A stretch of DNA of 64,000 nt from Paramyrothecium sp. XJ0827 (GCA_020881915.1 JAJFPB010000003.1:3720001-3784000), one strand, 5' to 3'. Counted from the stretch's first letter, positions 48,901 to 61,423 are shown. Translations and numbers: made by a program. The notes: a model not told the origin generated them from the letters alone.

Positions 48901-51900
48901 TAGCCCAATATGCAGGCGTCGAAGATGTCATGTTTGCCGTCAATCTTTCAGGCCGCTCAGCGCCCGTGGCAGAAATCACGGAGCTCGCGGCCCCTACATT
49001 TACCACCGTCCCCGTCCGGGTTAAAGTGCACGGCCTGCAAAAGGTCCGGGACTTCCTGGAGACTGTTCACCGCGAAGGCGTGGAGATGATACCGTTTGAG
49101 CACGTTGGACTCCAGAGAATCAAAAGGCTCGTTCCCGCTTTCAACCCGGCTGACCTCAGACACTTGTTCCTCGTACACACCGCGGCCGATGCGGAGCTGG
49201 ACGATCCGTCGCTCCGACTGCCTGGCTTTGAGCAGGTACACCTGAAGATGGAGGCGCTCGATGACTACCCCCTCGCAGTCTTGTGCAAGTTGGATGAGCG
49301 TCAGGGGGAGGCTGAGGTGGTGGCTCGGTTCGACGGCGCCGTCATCCCGGACGACCAGGTTCAAGCGGTCCTGCGACAATTCGAGCACAACGTCGCCCAG
49401 CTTGCTGGAAATGCCGCTTCTGAGGAGCAGACGGTGGGAGATCTTCCTCTGGCCAACTCGTATGATATAGATAGGATTGCGGATTGGAACCTCACCGGCG
49501 AATGGCCCTCCCTTGGCTGTGTTCATGACTTGGTCATTAAGACCGTCCGAACCAGCCCTGACTCTCAAGCCGTCTGCAGCTGGGATGGGGAGCTTACTTA
49601 TCGGCAGCTTGATCGAGCGGCCAGAAGCCTTGCCCAGCTGCTCATCGCAGAAGGGGGCGTGGGCCCCGAAGTAGCAGTCGGGCTCTGCATGGACAAGTCC
49701 CGATGGGCCATGGTGGCTGTACTGGCCATTCTATATGCCGGCGGCGCAGTGGTGCCGCTTGGAGTCCAACTGCCGCCGGAGAGAATCAGTATCATTCTGC
49801 AGGACTCGTCTCCAGCCATGGTCCTCTGTGACGAGAGCAAGACAGACAGGTTCCAATCGCTGGGCTGCAGGAGTGTGACTGTCAATGAAGCAGCACTCGC
49901 TCACTTAGCCAAGTCATACGATGGCCGCGATCCTGCTGTTCCCTCGAAATCAGTGCGAGCCGAAAACATGGCTTGGATTATGTATACCTCTGGCAGCACA
50001 GGAGTTCCTAAGGGTGTGACCCTGGAGCACGGAGGCATATATAACGTCATCCTCAGCAAGGGCACCAACTTGAACATGGACCCGACATACCGCACATTCC
50101 AATTCGCTGCCTTCACCTTTGATGTCTCTATTGCCGACATTCTCATGGCCTGGACATTTGGAGGAGCCGTATGCTTGCCTTCCGAGGGCGAGCGGATGAA
50201 CGATCTGGTCGGATCCCTGCAGCGACTGAACGGCAACTTTGTGACCCTCACAGCCAGCACGGTGGCGCTGATCCCTCCGGCCGAGGTCCCGCAGATGAAG
50301 ATGCTGGTAATGGGTGGTGAAGCCATCACCCCAGCCTTGATTGAAAAGTGGCTTCTGGGGTCGAATGTCACCCTGGTAAACAGCTACGGTCCGACAGAGT
50401 GCTCCATCACCAGCACCATGAACCCTGGAGTGACAGACAATAGCGGTTCATCCACCATTGGCAGACCCATCCGCGGCACCCAAAACTGGATCGTGGACGT
50501 TCATAACCACAACCGACTTGTGCCCATTGGCGCAGTGGGAGAGCTTGTCATTGAGGGCCCTCATGTCGCGCGTGGGTATCGCAATGACCCCGTCAAGACC
50601 TCGGCGGCGTTTATCACGGATCCCGCCTTCACTGCATTCGCTGGTCCCAGGAAATCGGGACGTCGGATGTATCGCAGTGGCGACCTGGTGCGATACAACG
50701 CCGATGGCAAGATCACGATTCTGGGGAGAGGCGATTCGCAGATCAAGATCCGCGGCCAGCGGGTGGACCTGGGCGAGATTGAGTCGTGCATTGTGAAACT
50801 CATGCCCAAGGTCCGAACGGCCGTGGTAGAGTATCTGCACCTCAGTGACAATCAACGTGCACTCGTTGCCGCCCTTGAGTTCCTCGACGATGACGACGAC
50901 GATGACCATAGCGACGTGGAAGGCTATTCGACATGGCTCAAGCAATCCCTGGCTGAGAGATTACCGGCATACATGGTTCCGAGAGTGTATCTGCAAATAG
51001 ACACGATACCGAAGAACGCCTCCGGGAAGACCGACCGCAAAGCCGTCCGCCAGTTTATGTTGAGTGAGGGCATCCAGATCGCGGATGCAAAGTCTCGAAG
51101 CGCCTCGAAAACTGGAAAGGTCGACACCGATGGGGAGGCCGTCGTCCGTAAGCTATGGGCAGCCGTGCTCGGGGTCGAGGAAGAGACAATCGACCGACAT
51201 GATAACTTTTTCGACATTGGTGGTGACTCTATTAGCGCCATGAAAGTCGTTGCTACTGCAAAGATGGAGGCTCTTGATCTTCGTGTGCTGGACATTTTTG
51301 AGAATCCAGTCTTGTTCAAAATGGCAGTTGTCGCCAAAAGTCTGACTGAATCGGGACTTGAAGCGGCTCCATCGCCCCCTTACCGCCCTTTCCAGCTACT
51401 CGACGGTGTGGACAACAATATCGACGCCTTCCTTGAGGAGGTCGTCTGCCCCGTCACTGGGACCGGAAAGGAATCGATCCAGGATGTCTTCCCTGCCCCT
51501 GACGCCGTTGCCTTCGGCGTGGCAGGAGCGTTAACGGCGGCCCAGCCAGAAGTAAACACCTTTGTCCTTGATGCGGATCGCGGCGTTGATTTGGTTCGAC
51601 TACAGCAAAGTTGCATGCTACTGGCGCAGCATATCGAAGCTTTCCGCACTGCTTTCGCGTTTGATCTTCGCAACGGAAAGCTTCTCCAGATCATCTTGAA
51701 GTCCTATCAGCACAATGTGCCTGTGGTCAAGACTGAGGGCTCGCTGGAAGATGCCACCGAGCGCTTTTTTGAAGAGACCATGTGCCGTCAACCTCTTCGA
51801 CTCGGCACACCCATGGTGAACATGGCTATTCTTCAACAAGATGAGAGCAAAAAGACCCGCATACTCTTGCGGATGTCACATGCTATATACGACGCCATGT

Positions 51901-53204
51901 CTCTTCCAATCGTTCTGGACACCCTCCGCAAATTGTACCATCAACAGGACGCCTATGAGCCGCCCTTGGCCTCATTTGCCCAATACGTCGCAGATCTGAA
52001 TCGGCAGACAAGTGAAACAAGCTACAGCTACTGGCGGAGCTTGCTTGATGGGTCCGCCATGCCCGAGCTCATTCCAGCGACAGAGTCCGACCAACAGAGC
52101 CCCGTGCGCATGGCCTTCACCAAGGAGAAGGTGATGTCAGTGCCGAAATCGAAGGGAGATGGCATTACCACCTCCACCATCATCAGCTGTGCATGGGCGC
52201 ACGTACTAGCCCAGTACACGGGGAAGAGCGATGTGGTGTTTGGAGATACCATTTCCGGGAGAAACGTGGTCGACCCGTCAATAAGCAGTACCGTTGTCGG
52301 CTGCTGTGCAACCAACGTCCCTATGCGGATCAGGTTCGCTGGTAGTTCCGGCAAGCACTCGGTCCTTCAACTTCTGAACCAAGTGCGAGATCAGCAGCGG
52401 AATCGCATTCCCCATGAAGGCGTCGGTTTCCGTTCACTGATCCGGGAGTGTACGGACTGGTCCCCGGCCACTCGCTTTACCTCCATCGTCAACCACCGAC
52501 CAGCCAGGCCAGCGGCCAAGTCGGCCAGCGAACAGATCGGTTTCCAAGTGAGCACCATCACCACTGAAATGAAACCGCTCACGACTTGGTACGATCTCGC
52601 CGTCGTCTCCCGGGAGAACGATGGCGCTGTGGAGATGAGTCTGGGTTACTCGACAACGTCATTCCACCCGCACACGGCTCAGGCGCTGCTGGAAGATCTT
52701 GCCGACACCGTTCACATTCTTTTGAATGCCGGGCCTTCCAAATCTGACCAAATCGTCCTTCTCGGAACAGAGACGATGCCAAGATCTTCTTCGAATTTCG
52801 CCATGTTGCGGCCGGTTATGAGTTCTAAAGAGCAGAGTCCAAGCGAAAGCATATCAAGCAACGCCACGTCCCCCGGCAGACCCGACGATTCTAGTCTCAG
52901 TGTTCTCGATACAATCTGGTTCTCCGTCTTTACTTCAAAACGCACAAGCACGGGAACGTTGCCGCCCGATGAGCCTACTCCAGACATGCGTTACCTGCCG
53001 TTCTACCGGCTAGGAGGCGACTTTCTTGATGCCGCCCATTTGATTGCCTTGATACAACGCAGGATCAAGACCACCGGGGCGGAGGTGAATGGGAACGCAA
53101 CTTCAACTTCGCACGCTCAAGTGACAATCGATGATATTCTTCATCAGCCCAGTCTTGTGGGATTTGCTGGCGTTTTGAATCAAAAACAACTTCTGTTATT
53201 TTAG
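39953..53204 (+). CDS. Three-module NRPS with decayed N-terminal T-E remnant
   Basis: Two exons (39953-42580, 42636-53204) give 4398 residues. Order: T0* (GGNM, Met ~39 where the phosphopantetheine Ser belongs); E-like* (AHSAAFDAHSW, the HHxxxD motif decayed; EIRDGRPREEDDVWDS); C1 (YPCAPIQDNML, SHAITDG ~652); A1 (FYTSGSTGTPKG ~1109); T1 (RGGDSLL ~1534); C2 (HHSVYDG ~1746); A2 (YTSGSTGLPKG ~2215); T2 (LGGDSLA ~2644); C3 (HHSMFDK ~2856); A3 (YTSGSTGVPKG ~3325); T3 (IGGDSIS ~3738); C4 of fungal cyclising type (SHAIYDA ~3956); T4* (LGGDFLD, Phe ~4339). Three amino acids are expected; no thioesterase. The ORF reaches upstream only through a TTG; 39953 is the first ATG. Divergent from the HR-PKS, whose acyl chain probably enters at C1 (inference). 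Confidence 0.93.
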
Positions 53205-53984
53205 TGTGCTTTCTTTTGTTGTAAGAGCAGGGACCTTTGTCATCTACTGGTATGAGGCGCTATGATAGGGTGGCTACCAAGATATAGACTAAATGTGCTT
53301 AAAGACTGTTCAGTTTAACGTTAGATTGTAGCTTTATTCATTCTTGTTCATATATAGTCTGTTCATGTTTAACTCGGCAGTGACATGATGTCAGTTAGAT
53401 AACGTGGCATGTCGTGATCCATACCAAGTCAATTCTACTCTCATATAATCCAATAACTAGCCATGGGACGGGTCTGTCAGGTGCGGCCCTCTATGAGGTC
53501 GCTCTAGGGGTTACGAGTAGCCCTGCTGTTGCTCTCTACTGGTCTCCCCTGCATTGCAATGGACGACCACTGAGCTGGTGCACCCACAAACCCACCTCCC
53601 ACAAGCAACAACAAGGCATAGAGAAGGAGAAAGATAAATAATACCTTTGGAATAAGGCTAAGAGCCGTTCACTTCTTCTATATACGTGGTCACGTTATGC
53701 GCGTTAACCATCGAGTCGCGAGTAGGCCTTACCCGAACGGGCGATACCGCTAAACCTTGTGGTGGCAGCAGCGTGTTCGAGATTACTCTTGACATTCCTG
53801 ATAAAATAAGGTATTGCAAGGAAGTAGATACCCACCTTGTGCTAGTTGCCTGACTCAGCAGGTTCTTATCTGACTAGTCTCCGATTGATAACAGCATCCT
53901 TGGAGTGGCTCCCGATGACGATCCATCTGCTCTACCTTACTTCGACAGTCGGAGATCTTGACGAAGCACTACATATCAGCCACC
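53205..53984. other. Intergenic: NRPS 3' flank and next promoter
   Basis: 780 bp with no recognised gene; small ORFs (for example 53414-53641) lack similarity to anything I know. Confidence 0.5.
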
Positions 53985-54790
53985 ATGGACAAGATCCCTT
54001 TGAACTACGAGGCCTCGGAGGGCGATACTCACAAGCAGCTTACCCACACCATTCCTCAGGAGGTCGTCCAATGTCTTGAGAATGCCCGCTTTGTAGGTCA
54101 ACCCCTCCCCCGCGCTTCCATTTCATTGGCATTCTAACGATAGACCCGGGCAGCTTCATCTCTCCACGTGCTTGGACAATGTCCCCAACGTCTCCTTAAT
54201 GAACTACACATATCTCCCATCATCGCCATACTCCACCGCTCCTGTCATTGTCATGACAACCAACCCCGCATCGCGCAAAACAACCAACATCATCGCCAAC
54301 CCGAACGTTTCTATTCTCGTTCATGACTGTTAGTTCGCTATCGAATTCGGTCCAGCATACATCAGGTTCCTGACGTGTTGATCTAGGGGTATCGCACCGG
54401 CCTCCAACCCACGGCCGTCGCCCTTCTGGCGGCTCGCCCGGACCAGAACATCGATCGAGTCTTGCTTCGCTGCTTCTGAACCTAAACTCATCGGCCATGT
54501 CCAGCATCAGCGCAACGATAGGAGGCTCCGCGAGGATAGCCCCGACAGGGTCGGAAGAGGAAAAATATTACGTGGAACAACATCTCGAGAACAACACCTT
54601 CGAGGAAACCCAGCAGCTCTTCCAGCAAGGGGTCAGTGCGGATGAAGAACGAGGCGGCCATTTCGTTGCGGGAGAAGCAGTAAGAGTCATCGTTGTCGAC
54701 ATCAAAGATGTCCGCATTAGCGATTGGAAAGGTACCGTACGAGACTGGGCACTCGTACCTGAGTCCAATATGGTCAACGGCACACGTTGA
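53985..54790 (+). CDS. Pyridoxamine 5'-phosphate oxidase-like FMN split-barrel protein
   Basis: Three exons (53985-54092, 54154-54328, 54387-54790) give 228 residues, with all junctions in frame. It resembles the fungal PNPOx-like family typified by yeast Ylr456w/Ypr172w: IPQEVVQCLENARFLHLSTC, VSLMNYTYLPSSPYSTAPVI, RKTTNIIANPNVSILVHDWV and, near the C-terminus, RVIVVDIKDVRISDWKG. These proteins have a flavin-binding split beta-barrel, but a true pyridoxal-phosphate synthesis role is not established for them. Length is normal. It ends the metabolite locus on the right; a role in the pathway is possible but nothing supports it. The second intron has an unusual GTTAGT donor. Confidence 0.85.
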
Positions 54791-55831
54791 CAGTCCACTT
54801 GTTGTCACCCGCGATCACCATATATGTACATTGCCTGTCTAGGTCTAGTGGAGCCGAGTTGCTCCTGCTAATATTATCAAGTATAATTTCCTGAACAGCC
54901 CGAAGATTTCAGACTGCTCATCTGAGCAATCAAGTTGATAGGCATCGAGAAAATATCGGGTATAGATGGACTCGACGTAATGCTGGCCCTCGTCCTTGGT
55001 GAGCCCCCTCGCGCCGTCCTGTTAAACCCATCCTTCGTATTAGTCGCACCTCGAAAGGAATGTGCGCGGGGCATCCAGAAGTCGCTCAACCTCTCCGAGA
55101 TTTTGAGGGTCGTGCGCCATCGCCATTATGTTCTTCACTTGCCTATGTGGAACCTACGGTCGCTTAGCACCATCATACGCGACAGTATACAACATTTTGT
55201 CCTTCAGAACAAAATCCAAAACGCCTTCCTGAACCTCGCTGCTGCAAAATCGAGGTTACTTTGAGCTTTTTCCTGGCTCAGGCTCACCTGGGCCAACAAA
55301 CCCACACGCAGGATAATGCTGGCCCACGACCGCGAAGGCCCGCTTGCTCGGCATCACAGGAGTTGACATGGATTCAACTGGATGCTCGTGATCACCTCCC
55401 TCATCTTGGTAGGTGTACTGTAAAGTCTAGTTATGCGAATATGGGTGAAAAGTACATTTGCGGGCCGGACTACGGTGAAGGGAGACGATGTCACTAATAC
55501 TCATCCCGAGCTTCTCATTGTTGCGTGTTATGATTGCAAATGAAGCCTACATTTTGTGTATCCGCTAAAACAAGAACCCAAGTCAAATAATTGATGTCGA
55601 TATTGTACAAGCCTTGAAGAGCTCCCACGCCACTCGATGAATTCCTAACGCCAGAAACCGAAGATATTGCGTCTCGCAAAGAAATACTCAACGTGTATGC
55701 TTTTCTTTTTCATATCCTGACGCTGGCCCAGGCTTGTTAGTGTCCGTTTCCTTCAACTAAGAGCCTGTTTATTGCAGACACGGGCAAGCCATGGAGGAAG
55801 CGCCATAGAAACCTTTGTCAATCGAGCGAGG
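54791..55831. other. Intergenic with possible coding remnant
   Basis: About 1 kb between the PNPOx-like gene and the 3' end of the carrier gene. On the minus strand, ~55240-54880, one frame reads unusually well between stops (for example VLDFVLKDKMLYTVAYDGAK, AHDPQNLGEVERLLDAPRTF, and TKDEGQHYVESIYTRYFLDA). This may be a decayed gene, but I do not recognise the family. The rest is uninformative. Confidence 0.35.
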
Positions 55832-57654
55832 CTAGCGAGCCCATTCGACAGTTTCAAGAGCCATCATTACAAGGATGAGCGTAGATGGGAGAATCCTACG
55901 TACAAATTAGCAAATGAGAATCAAGTATGGTTGTCGAAACGAGGCTTCCAGCTTACCATATCACATAACTTTGGAACAGAATGCGTCCCATTGTCTTCTC
56001 ATAGACGTTGTTGATCTGGCAAATCTGCGCAAGCTGAAGGGCGCTTGGGGCGCCAGTCAGGAGGAAGCAGACGATGACGAAAATAGGGTCGTCGAGGATG
56101 CTGACGTTCACATATTTGGCCACCAGAGCCAGAATTGGTGCCATGATGCACGTAGGCAACACCATTCGGCTGATAAGAGAAGCGATCAGCAACTTAGTCC
56201 CAATCTGCTCCTCCTCCACGTCGATGCTTTCTTCACGAGCCATGGTGTTCCTCGCCAGATTGGCACCCAGCACGACCAGAATGAGTGGAACTGCCACACC
56301 TCCACTAGACTGCACAGCGCTGGTGATGCTGTTTTTCACAAACGAACCTTCCTCGAAGAACAGTTGCTGGAGAGCGGGTATAGAGGCCACCAAGACGGCC
56401 ATAAGCATGGCCCACAGCGGGGGGTTCATAAATTCCCAAAGGAAGTTATAAGTCTTCAAGCACACGGTCTTTAGTGCAGTCAAGACGGATCGAAGTGGCT
56501 TAGGAAGTTGCCCGTGCAGGTCGGACAAGGCTCGGGCTGTCTTGGCCTTGGCAGAGGCTAGTTTGGTCGCAATTGATCGCTTCGTGCGTTTCCAGACCCC
56601 ATCCTGTGAATCAGGCTCCTCGGTGTTTTGGATTCTTGGAAACGACATGATATCCGAAGCATGGCCGTTCAGGCTCGGGTTGTTCCCTGCCAGGGGCGTG
56701 GGGCCCATGCTGAGTTTCTTTTTTGAAGCTGCATTCTCCTCATCGTCGGTAATATCAACAAGGGATGCCCGAGAGGCACCGGCGACGGGGGTTCGGCCCG
56801 CAGGCACATATGCTTCAGAGTCGTCGGTGCGTTCATCGTAATCGTCTTCAGTATCCCCATCGAGGCCATCGATAAGCGCGCGTGTCTCGTGCTCGTCGTG
56901 ATCTTCGGAACGGTGCTGTCCCTCCTCGGCAATGTGCTCTTGATACTCGGGGTATTTATCTTTAGGGGCCAAGAGGATGTGGTAGCCCCAGCTCCATCGA
57001 ACAAGCTGACCAAGCTGCTGGAAAATGAGTAGGTAGAGGATACCTCGTGCTGCAACCTCGTCATCGTTGTCGCCAGGAATCTTGTCCCAATGCAGGCCCT
57101 TCAGCGTCTGGGAGAGCGAGAGGACGAGCGAAATAGGGAGAGAGTTGGAGTTTCCGAACACTCCCATGGCAGTAACGAAGTTCGAAGCGCGTTTATTGAA
57201 GCGGAAGGCTTTGGCGACCACCCTAGACACAACCCAAGAGACCATGGTTTGTATGATGAAAATGGCCGGAATAATGGCAAGATCGGTGAGCTTTTCGGCG
57301 TTGAGTTGGGACGCGAGCTTGGTGAAGACTGGACAGGCGAAGAGTTAGCCGGGGAATAACTGCACGGGCAACAAGAAACGTACTCAGGCATGGCGTAAAG
57401 AGCATTACATTGAGGTTGGCCAAGAACTTTTGTTTGTCGGCATCGAAATGACCGAGACGCGCGATGATGTATCCGGGAAGGCTCACGCAAACGACCTCCA
57501 GAACGGCTTCGAAGACGAGCAGGACGAGATGCGCGAGGTCGGGATGCGAATCGTGGGTATTCTGAAATACCCTCATGGGAGTATCGTAGGCATTTTGAGC
57601 CAATGTCGCGAGTCGAAACGACCGCGGCGACGGGAAAACACCAGAATAATCCAT
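55832..57654 (-). CDS. PIN-like auxin-efflux-carrier family membrane protein (ECM3-like)
   Basis: Three exons (57654-57384, 57328-55957, 55895-55832) give 568 residues. N-terminal membrane helices (LVLLVFEAVLEVVCVSLPGY; IIPAIFIIQTMVSWVVSRVV) with the signatures NLNVMLFTPCLIFTKLASQL and MGVFGNSNSLPISLV are typical of Mem_trans/AEC carriers such as yeast Ecm3. A long acidic cytoplasmic loop (about residues 200-340; DGDTEDDYDERTDDSE) separates it from the C-terminal helix bundle (VAVPLILVVLGANLAR; VIVCFLLTGAPSALQLAQ). The last exon adds a final helix (ILPSTLILVMMALETVEWAR). Probably an endomembrane transporter; substrate unknown. ATG 57654 is the first in frame, but ATG 57576 (MRVFQNTHDSH) would suit the family better. 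It is outside the PKS-NRPS block, so calling it a product exporter would be speculation. Confidence 0.88.
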
Positions 57655-60600
57655 CAAAAGGCGGCAGATTGATGGCAACGGTGATGGACAAAAACGTGGT
57701 GGAACAGTGTGTGGTCGTCGATAGAGTTGAGGCGATGCGTTGCGCACCGGGCGAATTTAATATAGCGTTACAGTGCCTCTGGGTCGGGATTGGATTGCGC
57801 AAAAAAATAACGGGCGCAAGGTGGGTGGGCAAGGCAACCGACCAACTGGAGCGCCAGCTGTTAGGGGGCGGCGTTCGCTACTTCGGCGGTCGTCAGCTTA
57901 TCTGGGCCAGGCTAGACCAACAGCCACGATCTAGAACGGTGAAGGCGCAGTACGATACGGAAGGAAAGGCTGCAACTGCCCAGAAATGAATAAATAGGCT
58001 AGCAGCTGCACGTTGGACGAAAGTTGTCTAGTCAGAAGTGAAATTTCCTGGCAACGATGATGTCGAGAGGTCTCGGAATCCATATGGTATTGTCGCAAAA
58101 CCCGCTGTGACGTGTGCTGGGATCCAACTCACCAGAGCGAGCCCAGATAAGCTCATCCGCACCCTGGCATTTGGCGCCAAGCTACTCTGTAGGTTGGTAC
58201 CTTGAGCACAAGGCCCTGGAAGTACCCGTCCTGAGTTATGTCGCCTCGCAGGTACCTGAGGGCCGTGCCAGTGTACTTGCTGCAAGGCACGACACGGTCC
58301 GCTGGAACAACCCAGCATAGCGGAACCACGCTACAGATATGATCCACCCCATGACGAGCTGAGAAGAAGGCCAATGACAGCGCGCCTCTAGCCCACGCAC
58401 CCATGTCTTTTTCAACGAATAAGACGCAAGCCAGGAGAAACCGCATTTATGACGCGGTACCCAGCAAACCACGTCATGATTGCTATTGTTGGGTGGTACA
58501 ACTCAGCTTTGTTGTCTTGAATGCACAGAAATAAGGCAGGCCTTGGCAGGCTAGCATCAGCGACTGGCGGAAGTCTCATGGCACATTCTACAAACTTATA
58601 GTACCTAATGGCTGTTTGCTATAGATGGTACGCCGGGTTCTGCTTGGTACGGTAGCCACAGACCGGGCTGGGACAGCATAAGGGTACGGCATCGGGTACC
58701 CACGCCTGGATCCCCTCGTCGCTATCTTATGCGCTGTGAGGCCTCCACGATACTACTACCACTCGGCAATGAGTTGGGAATTGTGGCCACTTCCTGGATT
58801 TGGGCTGCGTCATTACGAGCGTATTTCGAGTCCAAGCCGTCACCAAAGACAAATCCGTGTGGACAAAGTCGGAGCACAGCGTCCCCCTTGCCGTGAAACA
58901 GATCGTCGTCGCGGCAGCAGCAAATCATGCTACGCCACACCTTTCACTTCCACAATGGCAATAACTTGTACTAGCACGCAAGCCTGGCCTGAGCCACCAC
59001 CACAGCCACTGTCCTAGTGAGTGCGTCTAGTATCTCTGCCATGGAAGAGAAAGGTATCTCTCCATATCTGTTCGCTCTAAAACTGGCAGCTGCTGAGTAC
59101 CAGTACCTGAAGGTTGTAATCGCCTATTTTGGCGACAAGTGGGTGGCGACAATTCGCGTATTTGAGCCAACTTTGGTGATCCCGCCAACAAATGGTGGCA
59201 GCTCTAAGCATCAGTGCCTCCTGTCAGTGATCACAAGGTTTCGAGCGATAGGTTCAAAGGTGAGAGAGGCAGAACAACTCAATCCCCCAATTCGAAACTT
59301 GCAATTTGGCAGACGGTTTCATTAGCACCACGCCGCAATGCTGGGACTTTTGTCATGATTCTCCACTCAATGTTCATCTTAAAGAGAATTTCGCATAGTG
59401 CACTGCGAATGCGTCCATGATCAGGACGGGTTTTCGTTGTGCTTTTGCTGGCAAGGATATGGAGACCGGAATGATCACCGAGGGCTACTTGGCCATAAGC
59501 ATACTCCTTCAATCTAACCGTTACCAGCGGCCCCAGAGTCACATCGTTTTTTTAACACTGCTTCAATGTTTTGCCCACATCATCAAGAGGTAATTACGAA
59601 GAATACGTTGCAGATCCATACGTCAAGCCTAACTTGTAGATTTTGATACAGCGTATAGGATTTCAAGATATTACAAGTCGAAGGTATCACGACGAATCAC
59701 CTGACGGTTCCGTTACCCTTGTTAGGCGAGCCGCCCGGAACTCATAACGTCATAGATTCCGAGGTTCGCGTTTCGGCTGGTCTCATTCGGGGACACCGCT
59801 CATGTAGGTACCTGGGGAATTTAAACGACTACCGACGCACAAAAAAGCCTTTCGAATTGTGCTGTCATGGACAAATTAGACCAAAAACCTCTCCACGCGA
59901 ATTCCAGCCGTGGGATCATTTGATTCCGCCCACCTTGGACATGGCAGAGTAAGGTCAAGTACCTACATGTTAGAATCAACACTTCTGCGTGGCAATATCT
60001 GAATGTCAACAACTTTTGGTGGACTAGACGTCATTTCACACGCCCAAATCATCACTGTAGAAGTCGCTACATTGAAACCGGACGGCTCGCTCGCTTTTAG
60101 TACTCAAGCCTGGTATAAGTCTCCTCGCTGAGCTGCCGAACCCTGTCCTTGCGCTGGTGTCCTCCCACTACCACATACGTAATCTTGCCTTGATGGACGA
60201 CCTTGCATGCAACTGTCCTGTGCCCAGGGCTCCATCGAGATAGTCTAGTACCCAGCGAGTCAGGATGGAAAAGCCACGTTTCGCCCGGAAGAAAAAGTCC
60301 CGCACTAGCAGGCTGCGTCTGTATTGGTCACGGCCTCCACCCCGCGCCCCTCCCCAAGAGGAGGTCTTTTGGCCCCCAGGTAGGCCCCCGTCATAACTGC
60401 CCCGCAGTCGACACATGCATTTGCCTGTCATGGGCAGCATCTTGGCCAGGTAATTACGGTTCGACTTTTGGAAAACCGAAGTAGCCATGACTGGCCGTTG
60501 GGCATGCGGGTGGAATTGAGGTACGGTTTCCTTGATCTGAGCTCAATCCCATGGTGTAATTCATTGGGAAATGGAGCAGGATAAGGCCAAGTAAGGCAAG

Positions 60601-61423
60601 GTGCCTTTCACCAGGGTCCTGTACTTAGATGAATGCGTGCGGTACGTGTCGCTCCCTTCTTCAGAGCCCTTTTCACATGCGCGCCAGAGGTACCTTGGGC
60701 CTACATTGCAGTACCCGGAAAGGCTTGCTGATGTACAGAGGTAGCTGCCCGGATTTTGCTCCTCCTTACTACCACCCCTTGCCTTATCTGAGGACGGGGT
60801 ACGTTCGTTTTGCATGGGATGACATAACGCCAGTACCTTACTGCCTTTACCTCGCCCGGCCACGCCCCTCTCCATTAATTCATCCTCAACGCTTGCTCTT
60901 CTCAGTTCAGTGATTGTGATACGCATGTGTCTGGCGAGCACTCACTCCTTTGGAATCTTGTTTTCCGGCCTCGATCAATTCTACACGCTCAAACAGGAGC
61001 GGAAAGTCCGTCGGTACGTGCAGCGCAGCGCAGCGGCAGCGCGGCGTGGTGCTCTACAGGATTAAAACGCACGCCAACGGTCCAGTCACAGACCATTCTA
61101 GAACCAAGCCTAGCCATATACGACGCCTAACTCCCTTAGCCTTGCAAAGCCGATCCCGATCCTCTCGTCCTCAATACGCCTACGGCATCGAGGAAATCGC
61201 TCTCAGAATACGATTCTGCGGTTCTTGCACCTTTGGTGTACCCGGAAAATACTGCACCCTCTTGAGTTCGCGACTCACTGCGTTCGTCCCGCCTCCGCTT
61301 TCACATGGTAGTCCGCTATCAAGGATAAGGATTTCAAACCTAGCGAGCAGCGTCCCGGCTCCCTCGACAGCCATTCGGCAGCAGTACTGTCCATCCTAGC
61401 GACCAACACAAACCTCCGCAGAT
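57655..61423. other. Gene-poor 3.8-kb gap upstream of pbs2
   Basis: The longest stretch without a supported gene. Its left end should hold the carrier promoter and its right end the pbs2 promoter and 5' leader. Small ORFs on both strands (up to about 150 codons, for example 60950-61399) overlap each other and show no motif I know. No tRNA, 5S rRNA or transposon end was recognised by eye. A shared 17-bp motif lies at 60591-60607. Confidence 0.5.
60591..60607. promoter_or_regulatory. Second copy of the 17-bp inverted-repeat motif
   Basis: Identical to 7361-7377 (gtaaggcaaggtgcctt). Here it is about 0.8 kb upstream of pbs2. Confidence 0.3.

Noticed and set aside
55772..55834. Possible P450 fragment on the plus strand (GKPWRKRHRNL)
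   Set aside because: Short, and most of the extended match overlaps the last coding exon of the minus-strand carrier gene; likely chance.
57576..57832. Longer N-terminus for the carrier from 57747 or 57832
   Set aside because: 57747 is GTG rather than ATG and 57832 is in another frame; ATG 57654 or 57576 is better supported.
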